Made by a program: the position numbers and the translations under genes
Assembly (NCBI RefSeq): GCF_014200015.1
Contig: NZ_JACHOT010000001.1
Location: 1,736,001 to 1,800,000 of the forward strand
Direction: 5' to 3'
From: Aminobacter niigataensis
GTDB taxonomy: Bacteria > Pseudomonadota > Alphaproteobacteria > Rhizobiales > Rhizobiaceae
DNA: 64,000 bases
Shown: positions 8,583-17,405 of the stretch, in pieces
Position numbering within the stretch: position 1 is the stretch's first letter
How the letters are laid out: each line of letters starts with the position of its first letter
The notes under the pieces: generated by a model
The model's input: the letters and a program-made list of their open reading frames with translations, nothing else
What the model was told of the DNA's origin: nothing
Database searches by the model: none

Positions 8583-9029
8583 CTATGGTAGCGGGGCGCC
8601 GACGACCTCGATGGAACTGTTCACGCGATTGTCCGGGAAAGATTCTCTCGAAACGGAAGGAGCCGGACGGCTCATCTGGCGAACCATCTGCTCAAACTCC
8701 CCACCCTGGGTGACGATGAGACAGGTCGCGCCATCGGCGGACAGTATCTGAAAATCGTGAGGAATCCCCTTCGGCGCCATGACGGTCTGCCCGACATGGG
8801 CGAGGAAAACCGTGTCGCCAACCTGGAAACGCATCATGCCTTCGAGAATATGGATGAGTTCGTCGCCGCTCAAGGTCACCTGCAGCGGCGACGAGCCGCC
8901 TGCGGGCATGCGGCATTCGATGATGCTGATCTGGTCGTTTTCGACGCTTGCGGCTGTGCGGATCGTCATGACGTTGTCGCCGAACCACAGGATCTGGCCG
9001 GCATTCTCGAACTTGGTCTGGGCGTTCAT
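8583..9029 (-). CDS. Cupin domain protein lacking the metal histidines
   Basis: This 148-residue paralogue aligns with the cupin at 6685-7164 along its length (…ISIIECRMPAGGSSPL…HILEG…APKGIPH…). Where the first has H50-x-H52 this one has Q50 and T52 (PLQVTLSGDELIHILEG), so the classic metal site is lost, although H60 and H91 remain. It may bind a ligand or partner rather than catalyse. The ATG at 9029 has GAGGGGAT upstream. A perfect 20-bp inverted repeat lies 98 bases upstream. Confidence 0.78.
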   Translation of the reverse strand: MNAQTKFENAGQILWFGDNVMTIRTAASVENDQISIIECRMPAGGSSPLQVTLSGDELIHILEGMMRFQVGDTVFLAHVGQTVMAPKGIPHDFQILSADGATCLIVTQGGEFEQMVRQMSRPAPSVSRESFPDNRVNSSIEVVGAPLP

Positions 9030-9126
9030 CGACAATATCCCCTCTGCCCGTCCGGCGAAAAACTGCCGGACGCCCTTGGGGATTATCGACGCCATGTATC
9101 CGCCTGACGTCGAGAAGCAGGCGGTG

Positions 9127-9146
9127 TGTTTCAAAGTCATGAAACA
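9127..9146. promoter_or_regulatory. Perfect inverted repeat upstream of the second cupin
   Basis: TGTTTCA (9127-9133) and TGAAACA (9140-9146) are separated by six bases. A 20-bp repeat of this build with two 7-bp arms fits a dimeric helix-turn-helix repressor or activator. A related copy lies at 7258-7277. Confidence 0.55.
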
Positions 9147-9230
9147 ATTCGCGCTATAGGCGAACTGTAATCGCACCAGCTAAACTACAAAGCGAACCAT
9201 GGACGCACCGTAGCGACTTGTGCCTGCCAA

Positions 9231-9267
9231 CAAGAAAACGGCCGCATGGCGTGTCCATGCGGCCGTT
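9231..9267 (-). terminator. Intrinsic terminator of gcdH
   Basis: A perfect 13-bp stem (9237-9249 with 9255-9267) and a 5-base loop follow the gcdH stop on the minus strand. The stem is followed by TTCTTG, giving a short T-rich tail. Confidence 0.8.
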
Positions 9268-9294
9268 GCGACCTTCAGCGTGTCAATCGAAGGC

Positions 9295-10497
9295 CTAGAA
9301 GAAAGCCTGCAGACCTGTCTGGGCGCGGCCCAAAATCAGCGCATGCACGTCATGAGTGCCTTCGTAGGTGTTCACGGTCTCGAGGTTCTGCGCGTGGCGC
9401 ATGACGTGGTAACCGATCTGGATGCCGTTGCCGCCATGCATGTCGCGGGCCTGGCGGGCGATGTCGAGCGCCTTGCCGCAGTTGTTGCGCTTGACGAGGC
9501 TGATCATCTCGGGCGCGAACTTGTGCTCGTCCATCAGGCGGCCGACGCGCAACGAGCCCTGGAGGCCGAGCGCGATCTCGGTCTGCATGTCGGCCAGCTT
9601 CTTCTGGTAGAGCTGCATGCCGGCGAGCGGCTTGTTGAACTGCTTGCGGTCGAGGCCGTACTGACGGGCACGGTGCCAGCAATCCTCGGCGGCGCCCATG
9701 ACGCCCCAGGAAATGCCGTAGCGGGCGCGGTTGAGGCAACCGAACGGACCCTTGAGGCCCGAAACGTTCGGCAGCAGCGCATCTTCGCCGACTTCCACGC
9801 CTTCCATGACGATCTCGCCGGTGATCGAGGCGCGCAGCGACAGCTTGCCGCCGATCTTCGGCGCCGACAGGCCCTTCATGCCCTTTTCGAGCACGAAACC
9901 GCGGATCTGGTTGTCGTGGGCCGCCGACTTGGCCCAGACGACGAAGACGTCGGCGATTGGCGCGTTGGAGATCCACATCTTCGAGCCGCTGATCTTGTAG
10001 CCATTCGCGGTCTTTTCAGCGCGGGTCTTCATGCCGCCGGGATCGGAACCTGCATCCGGCTCGGTCAGGCCGAAGCAGCCGATCCACTCGCCCGAGGCAA
10101 GCTTGGGCAGGTACTTCTTGCGCTGCTCCTCGGAGCCATAGGCATAGATCGGGTACATCACCAGCGACGACTGCACCGACATCATCGATCGGTAGCCCGA
10201 ATCGACGCGTTCGACTTCGCGGGCGACAAGGCCGTAGGTGACGTAGCCGGCGCCCAGGCCACCATATTCCTCGGGAACTGTGATGCCGAGCAGCCCGGCT
10301 TCGCCCATCTCGCGGAAGATCGCCGGATCGGTCTTCTCGTCGAGATAGGCTTCCTCGATGCGCGGCGCGAGCTTGTCGGCAGCAAAGGCGGCCGCGCCGT
10401 CGCGTACCATGCGCTCGTCTTCGGACAGTTGGTCTTCGATCAGGAAAGGGTCGGCCCAGACAAAGCTGCCGCCGCCGGCCGGTGTGGATGCGCTCAT
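9295..10497 (-). CDS. gcdH: Glutaryl-CoA dehydrogenase
   Basis: This 400-residue acyl-CoA dehydrogenase oxidises and decarboxylates glutaryl-CoA to crotonyl-CoA in lysine, tryptophan and glutarate breakdown, passing electrons to ETF. The family blocks [14 protein letters not shown] and the C-terminal [16 protein letters not shown] are present; E379 is the expected catalytic base. The ATG at 10497 has GGAGGA upstream. It is transcribed away from a LysR gene and ends in a clear terminator, so it is a single-gene unit. Confidence 0.95.
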   Translation of the reverse strand: MSASTPAGGGSFVWADPFLIEDQLSEDERMVRDGAAAFAADKLAPRIEEAYLDEKTDPAIFREMGEAGLLGITVPEEYGGLGAGYVTYGLVAREVERVDSGYRSMMSVQSSLVMYPIYAYGSEEQRKKYLPKLASGEWIGCFGLTEPDAGSDPGGMKTRAEKTANGYKISGSKMWISNAPIADVFVVWAKSAAHDNQIRGFVLEKGMKGLSAPKIGGKLSLRASITGEIVMEGVEVGEDALLPNVSGLKGPFGCLNRARYGISWGVMGAAEDCWHRARQYGLDRKQFNKPLAGMQLYQKKLADMQTEIALGLQGSLRVGRLMDEHKFAPEMISLVKRNNCGKALDIARQARDMHGGNGIQIGYHVMRHAQNLETVNTYEGTHDVHALILGRAQTGLQAFF

Positions 10498-10614
10498 GGT
10501 TCCTCCGGAGAATGGTGATTTTCCGTCATTCTAGACCGCTTCAGCACTTTTCGCTAACAAGTAATCTCGTAAGGTTTATGCGTAAATTCGATCAACTCAA
10601 GACCAGGCCCGACG

Positions 10615-11520
10615 ATGCGCCGCAGCTATGTCCCCACGATTGCAGAGCTTGAGGCCTTCCGCGCCTGCGCCGGCCTCGGCACGACAATTCGCGCCGCCGA
10701 TCACCTCGGCCTGACCCAGAGTTCGGTCAGCCGCTCGATCGGCCAGCTCGAAGACCGGCTGGGCGTGGCGCTGTTCCATCGGGTCCGCCAGCGGCTGGCG
10801 CTTTCCGATGCCGGCCGCCGCTTCGCTCGCGATGCCGAAACTATCCTCGACAGCCTGCATGAGGCGGCGGTGCGTACCATGGCCTTCGGCGGCCAGTCCG
10901 ACGTGCTGAGCATCGCGGTGCTGCCGACATTGGCCGACCGCTGGCTGATCCCAAGACTCGCGGGCTTCCACGCCGCCCATCCGCATGTCGCCATCGACCT
11001 TGCGGTGCGGCTGGAGACCGTCGACCTAGAAACAGAAACTTTCGACGCCGCCATCCAGCGCGGTCCGGCAGAGCCGGGACAAACAGGTATCGTCAGATTG
11101 TTCGACGAGGAACTTGTGGTGGTGGCTTCACCGGCTTTGCTGGACGGGCGCGCCGCCCTCGACGACGCCGAGCTTGCCGCACTACCGCTGCTGCAGCAGT
11201 CGACCCGACCGACGCTCTGGCTGCGATGGTTCCAGGCCGCTGGCATCGATCCACGCACCACTTTGCGCGGCCACCGTTTCGAACAATTCTCCATGGTGGT
11301 CGAGGCGGCGGTCGCCGGGCTCGGCGTGGCCCTGGTGCCGGAAGTGTTGGCAGAGCGCGAACTCGCCGCCGGCAGACTGGTACTGGCCTCACCCAACCGC
11401 ATTGCCGGAGAGGTGCCCTACCGGCTCGCTTTTCGCCCCGGCGGCGAGGATCGGCCGGGATTGCGCGAATTCGTCCGCTGGCTGACGGCCGAGGCGGCGG
11501 ACCAGCCGGTCAGATCCTGA
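10615..11520 (+). CDS. LysR-family regulator, probable regulator of gcdH
   Basis: This 301-residue LysR protein has the winged helix-turn-helix in residues 8-65 (AADHLGLTQSSVSRSIGQLE) and a type 2 periplasmic-binding-like effector domain after it. It is divergent from gcdH with a 117-base shared promoter region containing TTTA-TGCG-TAAA (about 10576-10587), a plausible but short site. By analogy with GcdR of Pseudomonas and other bacteria it may activate gcdH in response to a lysine or glutarate breakdown product; this is inference from position. Its 3' end overlaps the convergent demethylase gene by 11 bases. Confidence 0.85.
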   Translation: MRRSYVPTIAELEAFRACAGLGTTIRAADHLGLTQSSVSRSIGQLEDRLGVALFHRVRQRLALSDAGRRFARDAETILDSLHEAAVRTMAFGGQSDVLSIAVLPTLADRWLIPRLAGFHAAHPHVAIDLAVRLETVDLETETFDAAIQRGPAEPGQTGIVRLFDEELVVVASPALLDGRAALDDAELAALPLLQQSTRPTLWLRWFQAAGIDPRTTLRGHRFEQFSMVVEAAVAGLGVALVPEVLAERELAAGRLVLASPNRIAGEVPYRLAFRPGGEDRPGLREFVRWLTAEAADQPVRS

Positions 11521-13555
11521 GTCCAAACCTGATGCCGTCATAGATGGCGGCGTGGATGTTGCGGGCCTGCACGGCATCACCGATGCGCAAGAGCAGGAAG
11601 CGGCCATCCGGGTTCTTGGCCGGGAAGATGTCGCCGCCATGGATCAGGCGCTCGTAGTCGATGGCGCCGCCATTTTTCGACAGCGGCTTGAGCTCGAGAT
11701 AGAGCTCGTCGAGCGGCAACGTGCCATGCTCGACCACCACCTGGTCGACGCGGCGCTCCTCGTGCCAACCCTTGGCGTAGTCGGAAGAAAGGGTAGCAAC
11801 CAACTGATTCCCTTCGCGCCTGACCGACTTCAGCCGCGTGTTGATGGTGATTTTCACGCCGGAGCGATGAAACGCCTCCATGTAGGGCACGTGGTTCATG
11901 CCGCCGATCTCAGGGGCAAAGAAGCGCTCCGGCGTCAGCAGTTCGAGCTTACTGCCTGCCTTGCCGATCAGTTCGGCAGCCGTCATGCCCTGGTGGCCGC
12001 CATTGTCGTCATAGAGCAGCACATTCTCGGCCGGCTTGACGCTGCCGGCGATGATATCCCAGCTCGACGTGACCACATCGTCGCCCGCATCGAGCGGCGG
12101 GCTCTGCGGCAGGCCGCCGGTGGCAATCACCACGGCATCCGGGTCGAGCGCCAGCACGTCGTCCACACCCGCCCAGATGTCGTAGCGGATCTCTACGCCG
12201 AGCCGCTCCAGCTCGGCCAGCCGCCAGTCGACGATGCCGATCAGCTCGCGCCTCCGCGGATTCTGCGCCGCAAGCCGCACCTGGCCGCCGGCCTGGCTCG
12301 ATGCCTCCAGCACGATCACCTTGTGCCCGCGCTCGGCCAGCACGCGCGCAGCCTCGAGGCCGGCAGCACCGGCACCGACCACGGCGACACTGCGCAGCGG
12401 GCCGTCGGTGCGGGAAATGACATGGGGGATCGTCGCCTCGCGGCCGGTGGCGGCATTGTGGATGCAGAGCGCGCCGCCGCCCTCGTAAATGCGGTCGAGG
12501 CAGTAGGTTGCGCCGACGCACGGCCTGATCTGGTGCTCACGGCCTTCCATCACCTTCTTGACGATATGCGGCTCGGCGATGTGGGCGCGCGTCATGCCAA
12601 CCATGTCGAGCTTGCCGGCGGCGATGGCGTGGCGGGCCGTGGCGACATCCGATATGCGCGCGGCGTGGAAGACCGGGAATTTGGTCGCCGCCCTGACCTC
12701 GCCGGCGAAATCGAGATGCGGCGACGACGGCATGCCGTGCAGCGGGATGACACCGGTCAGTGCTGCGTCCGTGTCGATATGGCCGCGGATGATGTTGAGG
12801 AAGTCGAATTTTCCCGACGACGCCAGGCGTCGCGCGATCTCGATGCCCTCCTCCTTCGACAGGCCCTTGTCGAAGTCCTCGTCGGCGACCATGCGGATGC
12901 CGACGACGAAATCGGGACCGACAGCAGCGCGCACGGCATCGATCACCCGCCAGGTGAAGCGCAGCCGGTTGTCGAGCGAGCCGCCATAATCGTCGTCGCG
13001 GTGGTTGGTCGCCTGAGACCAGAAGCCGTCCATCAAATGGCCGTAGGCCTCGAACTCGATGCCATCGAGCCCGGCCGCCTGCATGCGCTGGGCGGCCGAG
13101 GCATAGTCGGCGACGATACGCTCGATGTCCCAGTCTTCGATGGTCTTGGGGAAGGTGCGGTGGGCGGCTTCGCGCACCGGGGAAGCGCTGAGCACCGGCA
13201 GCCAGTCGGCCTTGTTCCAGTTGGTGCGGCGGCCAAGGTGGGTGATCTGGATCATCACCTTGCAGTCGTGCTCGTGACAGTCGTCGACGAGTTCGCGCAG
13301 CCAAGGCACGATCGCGTCGTCATAGGCGTGGAGATTGCCGAATGCGGCCGGGCTGTCGCGCGAGACGATGGCCGAGCCCGCCGTCATGGTCAGCGCCATG
13401 CCGCCCTTGGCCTTCTCGGCATGGTAGAGCCGGTAGCGCTCCTTGGGCATGCCGTCCTCGGAGTATGCCGGTTCGTGGCTCGTCGACATGACGCGGTTCT
13501 TCAGTGTCAGGTGCTTGAGCCGGTATAGCTGGAGAAGCGGGTCGTTGCTGGTCAT
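11510..13555 (-). CDS. NADH:flavin oxidoreductase/N-methylproline demethylase-like protein
   Basis: This 681-residue protein has the trimethylamine dehydrogenase layout: an old-yellow-enzyme FMN barrel (residues about 1-340), an Fe-S segment, then a Rossmann FAD/NAD module ([19 protein letters not shown]). Relatives include dimethylglycine and N-methylproline (stachydrine pathway) demethylases, so it probably removes a methyl group from a tertiary amine. Of the four cluster cysteines known in trimethylamine dehydrogenase, only three positions are cysteine here (C346, C352, C364); the second is A349. The start at 13555 is preceded by AGGAAGG. Substrate assignment is inference. Confidence 0.82.
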   Translation of the reverse strand: MTSNDPLLQLYRLKHLTLKNRVMSTSHEPAYSEDGMPKERYRLYHAEKAKGGMALTMTAGSAIVSRDSPAAFGNLHAYDDAIVPWLRELVDDCHEHDCKVMIQITHLGRRTNWNKADWLPVLSASPVREAAHRTFPKTIEDWDIERIVADYASAAQRMQAAGLDGIEFEAYGHLMDGFWSQATNHRDDDYGGSLDNRLRFTWRVIDAVRAAVGPDFVVGIRMVADEDFDKGLSKEEGIEIARRLASSGKFDFLNIIRGHIDTDAALTGVIPLHGMPSSPHLDFAGEVRAATKFPVFHAARISDVATARHAIAAGKLDMVGMTRAHIAEPHIVKKVMEGREHQIRPCVGATYCLDRIYEGGGALCIHNAATGREATIPHVISRTDGPLRSVAVVGAGAAGLEAARVLAERGHKVIVLEASSQAGGQVRLAAQNPRRRELIGIVDWRLAELERLGVEIRYDIWAGVDDVLALDPDAVVIATGGLPQSPPLDAGDDVVTSSWDIIAGSVKPAENVLLYDDNGGHQGMTAAELIGKAGSKLELLTPERFFAPEIGGMNHVPYMEAFHRSGVKITINTRLKSVRREGNQLVATLSSDYAKGWHEERRVDQVVVEHGTLPLDELYLELKPLSKNGGAIDYERLIHGGDIFPAKNPDGRFLLLRIGDAVQARNIHAAIYDGIRFGLRI

Positions 13556-13678
13556 TGCCTTCCTGCATTATCCGGCGCTAATACACGCCACTCGAAAACC
13601 GATGCCGGCGCGGCAACGCGACTTTTCGCGGACAATCGCGCCGATGCAATGAGCCAAGCCCAGCCCAAGAGCCGCCCA

Positions 13679-14140
13679 ATGACCATCACCGATACCCTCA
13701 CCCAGCTCGGCACCAAGGTCGAAACGCCGACCTCGCCGGAAACCGCAGTGCTCGAAACCGTGCCCTACACCCGCGTCGAAGGCCCGCCGGCCATCGTGCG
13801 CTTCACCTGCCCGGAATTCACTTCGCTCTGCCCGGTGACCGGCCAGCCCGACTTCGCGCACATCGTCATCGATTATGCGCCGGACAAGATGCTGGTCGAA
13901 TCCAAGTCGCTGAAGCTGTTCATGGTGTCGTTCCGCAATCACGGCGCCTTCCACGAGGATTGCACGGTCATGATCGGCCGCCGCGTCGTCGAAGCGACAA
14001 AGCCGCTGTGGCTGCGCATCGCCGGCTACTGGTATCCGCGCGGCGGCATCCCGATCGACGTGTTCTGGCAGACCGGCACGCCGCCGGAGGGATCGTGGCT
14101 GCCCGAAACGGGTGTTGCGCCCTATCGCGGCCGCGGCTGA
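13679..14140 (+). CDS. queF: NADPH-dependent 7-cyano-7-deazaguanine reductase
   Basis: This enzyme of the T-fold reduces preQ0 to preQ1 in queuosine biosynthesis. The catalytic cysteine block [19 protein letters not shown] and the substrate-binding EDC and ESKSLK motifs are intact. ATG 13679 ([11 protein letters not shown]) gives 153 residues, the usual length for rhizobial QueF; an in-frame ATG at 13649 would add ten. No other queuosine gene is nearby, and no preQ1 riboswitch was recognised in the short leader. Confidence 0.93.
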   Translation: MTITDTLTQLGTKVETPTSPETAVLETVPYTRVEGPPAIVRFTCPEFTSLCPVTGQPDFAHIVIDYAPDKMLVESKSLKLFMVSFRNHGAFHEDCTVMIGRRVVEATKPLWLRIAGYWYPRGGIPIDVFWQTGTPPEGSWLPETGVAPYRGRG

Positions 14141-14181
14141 GCCGGGAATTTCGAGCACGTTGCTGGCAACGCGGCGGAGTG

Positions 14182-14481
14182 TCACGAACCGCCATATCCC
14201 TGCATGTCAGCTGGATCGCGTGCACCGTGGCGCACCGCGTGAATGACAACCTCGTCGCCTCCGTGTTCATAAAAGATCAAATATGGATAAGGTCTTGTGT
14301 TGATCCGCCGGATGCCGTCTTCGTCGGTCAACCGGCCGACCTCGGGATGACGCTGCAGCAATTCCGTAATCACCTTGATGCGCTTTGCCACCTTTTTGGC
14401 CGCAGACGGCGATTCAGCCGCGATGTGATCGAGTATCCCCTCAAGATCGGCAAGTGCCGGAAGGGTGTAGCGCAATCTCAT
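14182..14481 (-). CDS. RelE/ParE-family toxin
   Basis: This is a 99-residue toxin of the RelE/ParE superfamily, which either cuts mRNA on the ribosome or poisons gyrase. The N-terminal helices (ALADLEGILDHIAAES) and the strand RPYPYLIFYEHGGDEVVIHAVRHGAR are typical of the ParE-like branch. Its ATG overlaps the antitoxin stop by four bases (ATGA, 14478-14481), so translation is coupled. Confidence 0.88.
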   Translation of the reverse strand: MRLRYTLPALADLEGILDHIAAESPSAAKKVAKRIKVITELLQRHPEVGRLTDEDGIRRINTRPYPYLIFYEHGGDEVVIHAVRHGARDPADMQGYGGS

Positions 14482-14708
14482 GCGCCGTGCTTCGCCCAGA
14501 CCGCCGCGACATTTTTCTCCGAAGCAAATTCACCACGAAGGGCAGCCGCGCGGGATCTTTCGATGGCAACTCGCTCGTCAGCCGTCAGCAGAACAGGCGC
14601 CACAGCACCAGCACCTACGAGCTCAAAGATCGCGCGGGCAATCTCGTCCTGGTCATCCCTGGAGAGCTTTCGAGCTGCCTCCAATGCCTGTTCGAGTAGC
14701 TTGGTCAT
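14478..14708 (-). CDS. Antitoxin of the RelE/ParE-type pair
   Basis: This 76-residue helical protein lies directly upstream of the toxin and overlaps it by four bases. It opens with MTKLLEQALEAARKLSRDDQDEIARAIFEL, a pattern common in antitoxins paired with ParE-like toxins of alphaproteobacteria. No classic ribbon-helix-helix motif is obvious. A strong GAGGATGAGAC ribosome site precedes the ATG. TGTCTC/GAGACA (14708-14713 and 14729-14734) is a possible autoregulatory repeat at the start. Confidence 0.78.
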   Translation of the reverse strand: MTKLLEQALEAARKLSRDDQDEIARAIFELVGAGAVAPVLLTADERVAIERSRAAALRGEFASEKNVAAVWAKHGA

Positions 14709-14759
14709 GTCTCATCCTCGCATATGTGGAGACAATATTTCGCTCCCGCGAGTCCTCCG

Positions 14760-16325
14760 TCAATACCACGCGTCTTCCATCGACGTCTTCTTGCGCGTCA
14801 TGAAGTCCTGCAGCGCCTCGTCGATGCCGGGGTCGAGCGGCGGCGCCTCGTATTCGGCGAGCATCGTCTTCCAGCGCTTGTTGGCGCGGGTGGCAGCGTC
14901 GACCGAGCCTGCCGCCTGCCACTTCTCATAAGGCTCGTTGTCGGCGATGGCCGAATCCCAGAAGGCCGTCTCGTAATTGGCCATGGTGTGGGCGCAGCCA
15001 AAGAAGTGGCTGCCGGGGCCGACCTCGCGGAAGGCGTCGAGCGCCAACTGGTTGTTGTCGATCCTGACGCCGTCGAGATAGGTGTGCAGCGCGCCGCAGA
15101 AATCGGCGTCCATGACGAACTTCTCGTAGGACATCGACAATAGCCCGTCGAGGAAGCCGGCGGAATGCAGGATGAAGTTGGCACCGCAATGCACGGCGGC
15201 CAGCATCGACATGGTGCCTTCGTTCATGGCGTGGGCGTCGGGCAGCTTCGATGTGGTGAAGTTGCCGGAGCATCTGAGGGGGAGATCAAGTCTCCGCGCA
15301 AGCTGCCCGATGACCATCGAGCCGATGGCCGGCTCGGGCGTGCCGAAAGTCGGCGAGCCCGAGCGGAGCGACATCGACGACAGGAAGTTGCCGAAGATGA
15401 CAGGCGCGCCGGGCCGCTCGAGCTGGGTCAGCGCACAGCCGGCCATGGTCTCGGCCAGCGACTGGGCGATCGCGCCGGCATTGGTGACCGGGCCCATGGC
15501 ACCGCCGAGGATGAAGGGCACCACAACCGCCGCCTGGTTGGCGCGGGCATAGGCGCGCAGGGCGGTGGTCATGGTCGCGTCCCAGACCAGCGGCGAATTG
15601 ACGTTGACGTTGCCGAGAATGACGCAGTTCCGGTCGGTGAATTCCTCGCCGAAGACGATGCGCGCCATGTCGATGGAGTCTTCAGCCCGGCTCTCCGAGG
15701 TCACCGAGCCCATGAAGCCGCGGTCGGAATAGCGGATATGGCTGTAGACCATGTCGAGATGGCGCTTGTTGACCGGCACGTCGACCGGCTCGCAGATCGT
15801 GCCGCCGGAATGATGGAGCCAGGGCGAAGACTGCGCCAGTTTCACGAAGTTGCGGAAGTCCTCGATAGTGCCGTAGCGGCGGCCGTTGTCGAGATCCATG
15901 ACAAAGGGCGAGCCGTAGGCCGGCGAAAACACCACGCTCTTGCCACCAATCTCGACCGAACGCTCGGGATTGCGGGCATGCTGGGTGAAGGTCGCGGGCG
16001 CCGTCTTGAGCACTTCGCGCAACAGGCCGGGCTCGAACTTGACCAACACGCCCTCGACCTTGGCCCCTGCCCGTTTCCAGTGATCGAGCGCTGCCGGATC
16101 GTCGCGGAACTCGATGCCGATCTCGGCGAGGATGCGGTCGGCCGTCTCCTCGATGCGGATCAGGTTCTCCTCGGACAGGATGTCGTAGGTCGGGATGTTG
16201 CGGAGGATGTAGGGTCGGCCATGCGCTTCGGGCCCGTGCGAGCGCTGTTCGCGACGGGCGTTGCGGCCGCCGCGCTCACGGCGTTTGGCAGGCTCTGCCT
16301 GGGTTTCGGGGGCAACGACGTTCAT
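14760..16325 (-). CDS. Trimethylamine methyltransferase (MttB) family protein, non-pyrrolysine type
   Basis: This 521-residue MttB-superfamily protein would transfer a methyl group from a quaternary or tertiary amine to a corrinoid protein. The frame reads through without an in-frame amber codon, so it is of the non-pyrrolysine (MtgB-like) class, whose known members use glycine betaine, proline betaine or carnitine. The N terminus is an arginine-rich extension (AKRRERGGRNARREQ) before the barrel. The ATG at 16325 has AGGAG upstream. No corrinoid protein or activating protein is in the window. A divergent LysR gene probably controls it. Confidence 0.88.
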   Translation of the reverse strand: MNVVAPETQAEPAKRRERGGRNARREQRSHGPEAHGRPYILRNIPTYDILSEENLIRIEETADRILAEIGIEFRDDPAALDHWKRAGAKVEGVLVKFEPGLLREVLKTAPATFTQHARNPERSVEIGGKSVVFSPAYGSPFVMDLDNGRRYGTIEDFRNFVKLAQSSPWLHHSGGTICEPVDVPVNKRHLDMVYSHIRYSDRGFMGSVTSESRAEDSIDMARIVFGEEFTDRNCVILGNVNVNSPLVWDATMTTALRAYARANQAAVVVPFILGGAMGPVTNAGAIAQSLAETMAGCALTQLERPGAPVIFGNFLSSMSLRSGSPTFGTPEPAIGSMVIGQLARRLDLPLRCSGNFTTSKLPDAHAMNEGTMSMLAAVHCGANFILHSAGFLDGLLSMSYEKFVMDADFCGALHTYLDGVRIDNNQLALDAFREVGPGSHFFGCAHTMANYETAFWDSAIADNEPYEKWQAAGSVDAATRANKRWKTMLAEYEAPPLDPGIDEALQDFMTRKKTSMEDAWY

Positions 16326-16398
16326 GCAGGGCTCCTGAACATTCCAGCATGAAGCTAGCCTTTGGCAGCGCGGCTGTAACGCTTGAAAATCCTGATTG

Positions 16399-16423
16399 TT
16401 TGCATAAGCTGTATTTATGCAAA
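16399..16423. promoter_or_regulatory. Perfect inverted repeat covering the LysR gene start codon
   Basis: TTTGCATAA (16399-16407) and TTATGCAAA (16415-16423) are separated by seven bases. It contains a LysR-type T-N11-A core (T16405 to A16417). The LysR gene's ATG (16417) is inside the right arm, so a bound regulator would block its own transcription or initiation, while the same site lies 74 bases upstream of the mttB-like start. Confidence 0.65.
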
Positions 16424-17319
16424 GCCTGCGCCATCTGCTGCCATCCGCCGGCAGCCTCATCGTCTTCGAAGCGGCAGGACGGCTGGCGAGCTTCACCGCC
16501 GCCGGCCGCGAGCTCGGCATGACCCAAGCGGCGGTCTCCTATGCGATCCGCGGACTGGAGGACCAGTTCGGCGCCAAGCTGTTCCAGCGCCGCCACAGGC
16601 AGGTGCTGCTGACGGAGGCCGGCGAGCGTTTCCATGCCGACGTCACGCTCGGCCTGTCGCATATCCGCAAGTCGGCGGAGGAGCTCAGGGCACGGTCCGG
16701 CGGTATGCATGTCACGCTGTCGGCCTCGACCGCCTTCGCCTCGTTCTGGATGATGCCGCGGCTGCAGAAGTTCCGCGACGACCTTCCGGGCATCGACCTG
16801 CGCATCCAGACCGCCGACCGCGACCTTGATCTCGTCGCCGAGGGCATTCCCTTGGGCATCCGCGGCGGCGACGCCACCGACTGGCCGGACTATGAGCTGC
16901 TGCAGATCGCCGACGAGGAGGTCTATCCGGTCGCCGGCCCGTCCTATCTGGCGCGCGCCGGCACGCCAACGACACCGGCGGAGATGACCCTGCATCACCT
17001 GATCCATCTCGAAGAACCCTATCGCCCGGCCGCGACCTGGAACGAGTGGTTCCAGTCGGCCGGCCTGAATGGCGCCGTTGCCAAGCGCGGGCTGGTCATC
17101 AACGACTATGTGCTCGTCATCCAGGCTGTCATGGAAGGCCAGGGCATCGCGCTCGGCTGGCGCCATCTCACCGACCGGCTGATCGCGGCGGGGCTGCTGG
17201 TCCGGCTTTCCGACCACGTGATGACGACCGGCAAGGGTTTTCACGTTGCTTGGCCGAAGAACCGTCCGCTCAGCGAGAGCGCGGAGAAGGTGCGCGACTG
17301 GTTGGCCGCTCAGGCTTAA
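16417..17319 (+). CDS. LysR-family regulator (GcvA-like), probable regulator of the mttB-like gene
   Basis: This 300-residue LysR protein has a helix-turn-helix in residues 16-70 ([23 protein letters not shown]); the effector domain resembles GcvA, the glycine-cleavage regulator. It is divergent from the MttB-family gene, with 91 bases between the starts. No Shine-Dalgarno sequence precedes the ATG, which lies inside a perfect inverted repeat, so the message may be nearly leaderless and self-controlled. Effector unknown; a methylated amine or glycine betaine would fit the neighbour. Confidence 0.87.
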   Translation: MQSLRHLLPSAGSLIVFEAAGRLASFTAAGRELGMTQAAVSYAIRGLEDQFGAKLFQRRHRQVLLTEAGERFHADVTLGLSHIRKSAEELRARSGGMHVTLSASTAFASFWMMPRLQKFRDDLPGIDLRIQTADRDLDLVAEGIPLGIRGGDATDWPDYELLQIADEEVYPVAGPSYLARAGTPTTPAEMTLHHLIHLEEPYRPAATWNEWFQSAGLNGAVAKRGLVINDYVLVIQAVMEGQGIALGWRHLTDRLIAAGLLVRLSDHVMTTGKGFHVAWPKNRPLSESAEKVRDWLAAQA

Positions 17320-17405
17320 GGCTGGCTTCTTTTATTGACAGGTGTTTCCGCCAACTATGCAACTCGGCCTGTCCGTGCCGAACCGAATCCAGCTATGATA
17401 CCAAG

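Noticed and set aside
11552..13528. A 658-codon open frame opposite the flavin oxidoreductase gene
   Set aside because: Antisense shadow of a well-supported gene with intact motifs.
13556..13678. preQ1 riboswitch before queF
   Set aside because: No C-rich aptamer loop or A-rich tail pattern was found in the leader.
17046..17405. Upstream extension of mutL
   Set aside because: It overlaps the LysR gene in another frame, and MutL proteins begin at the conserved [19 protein letters not shown].
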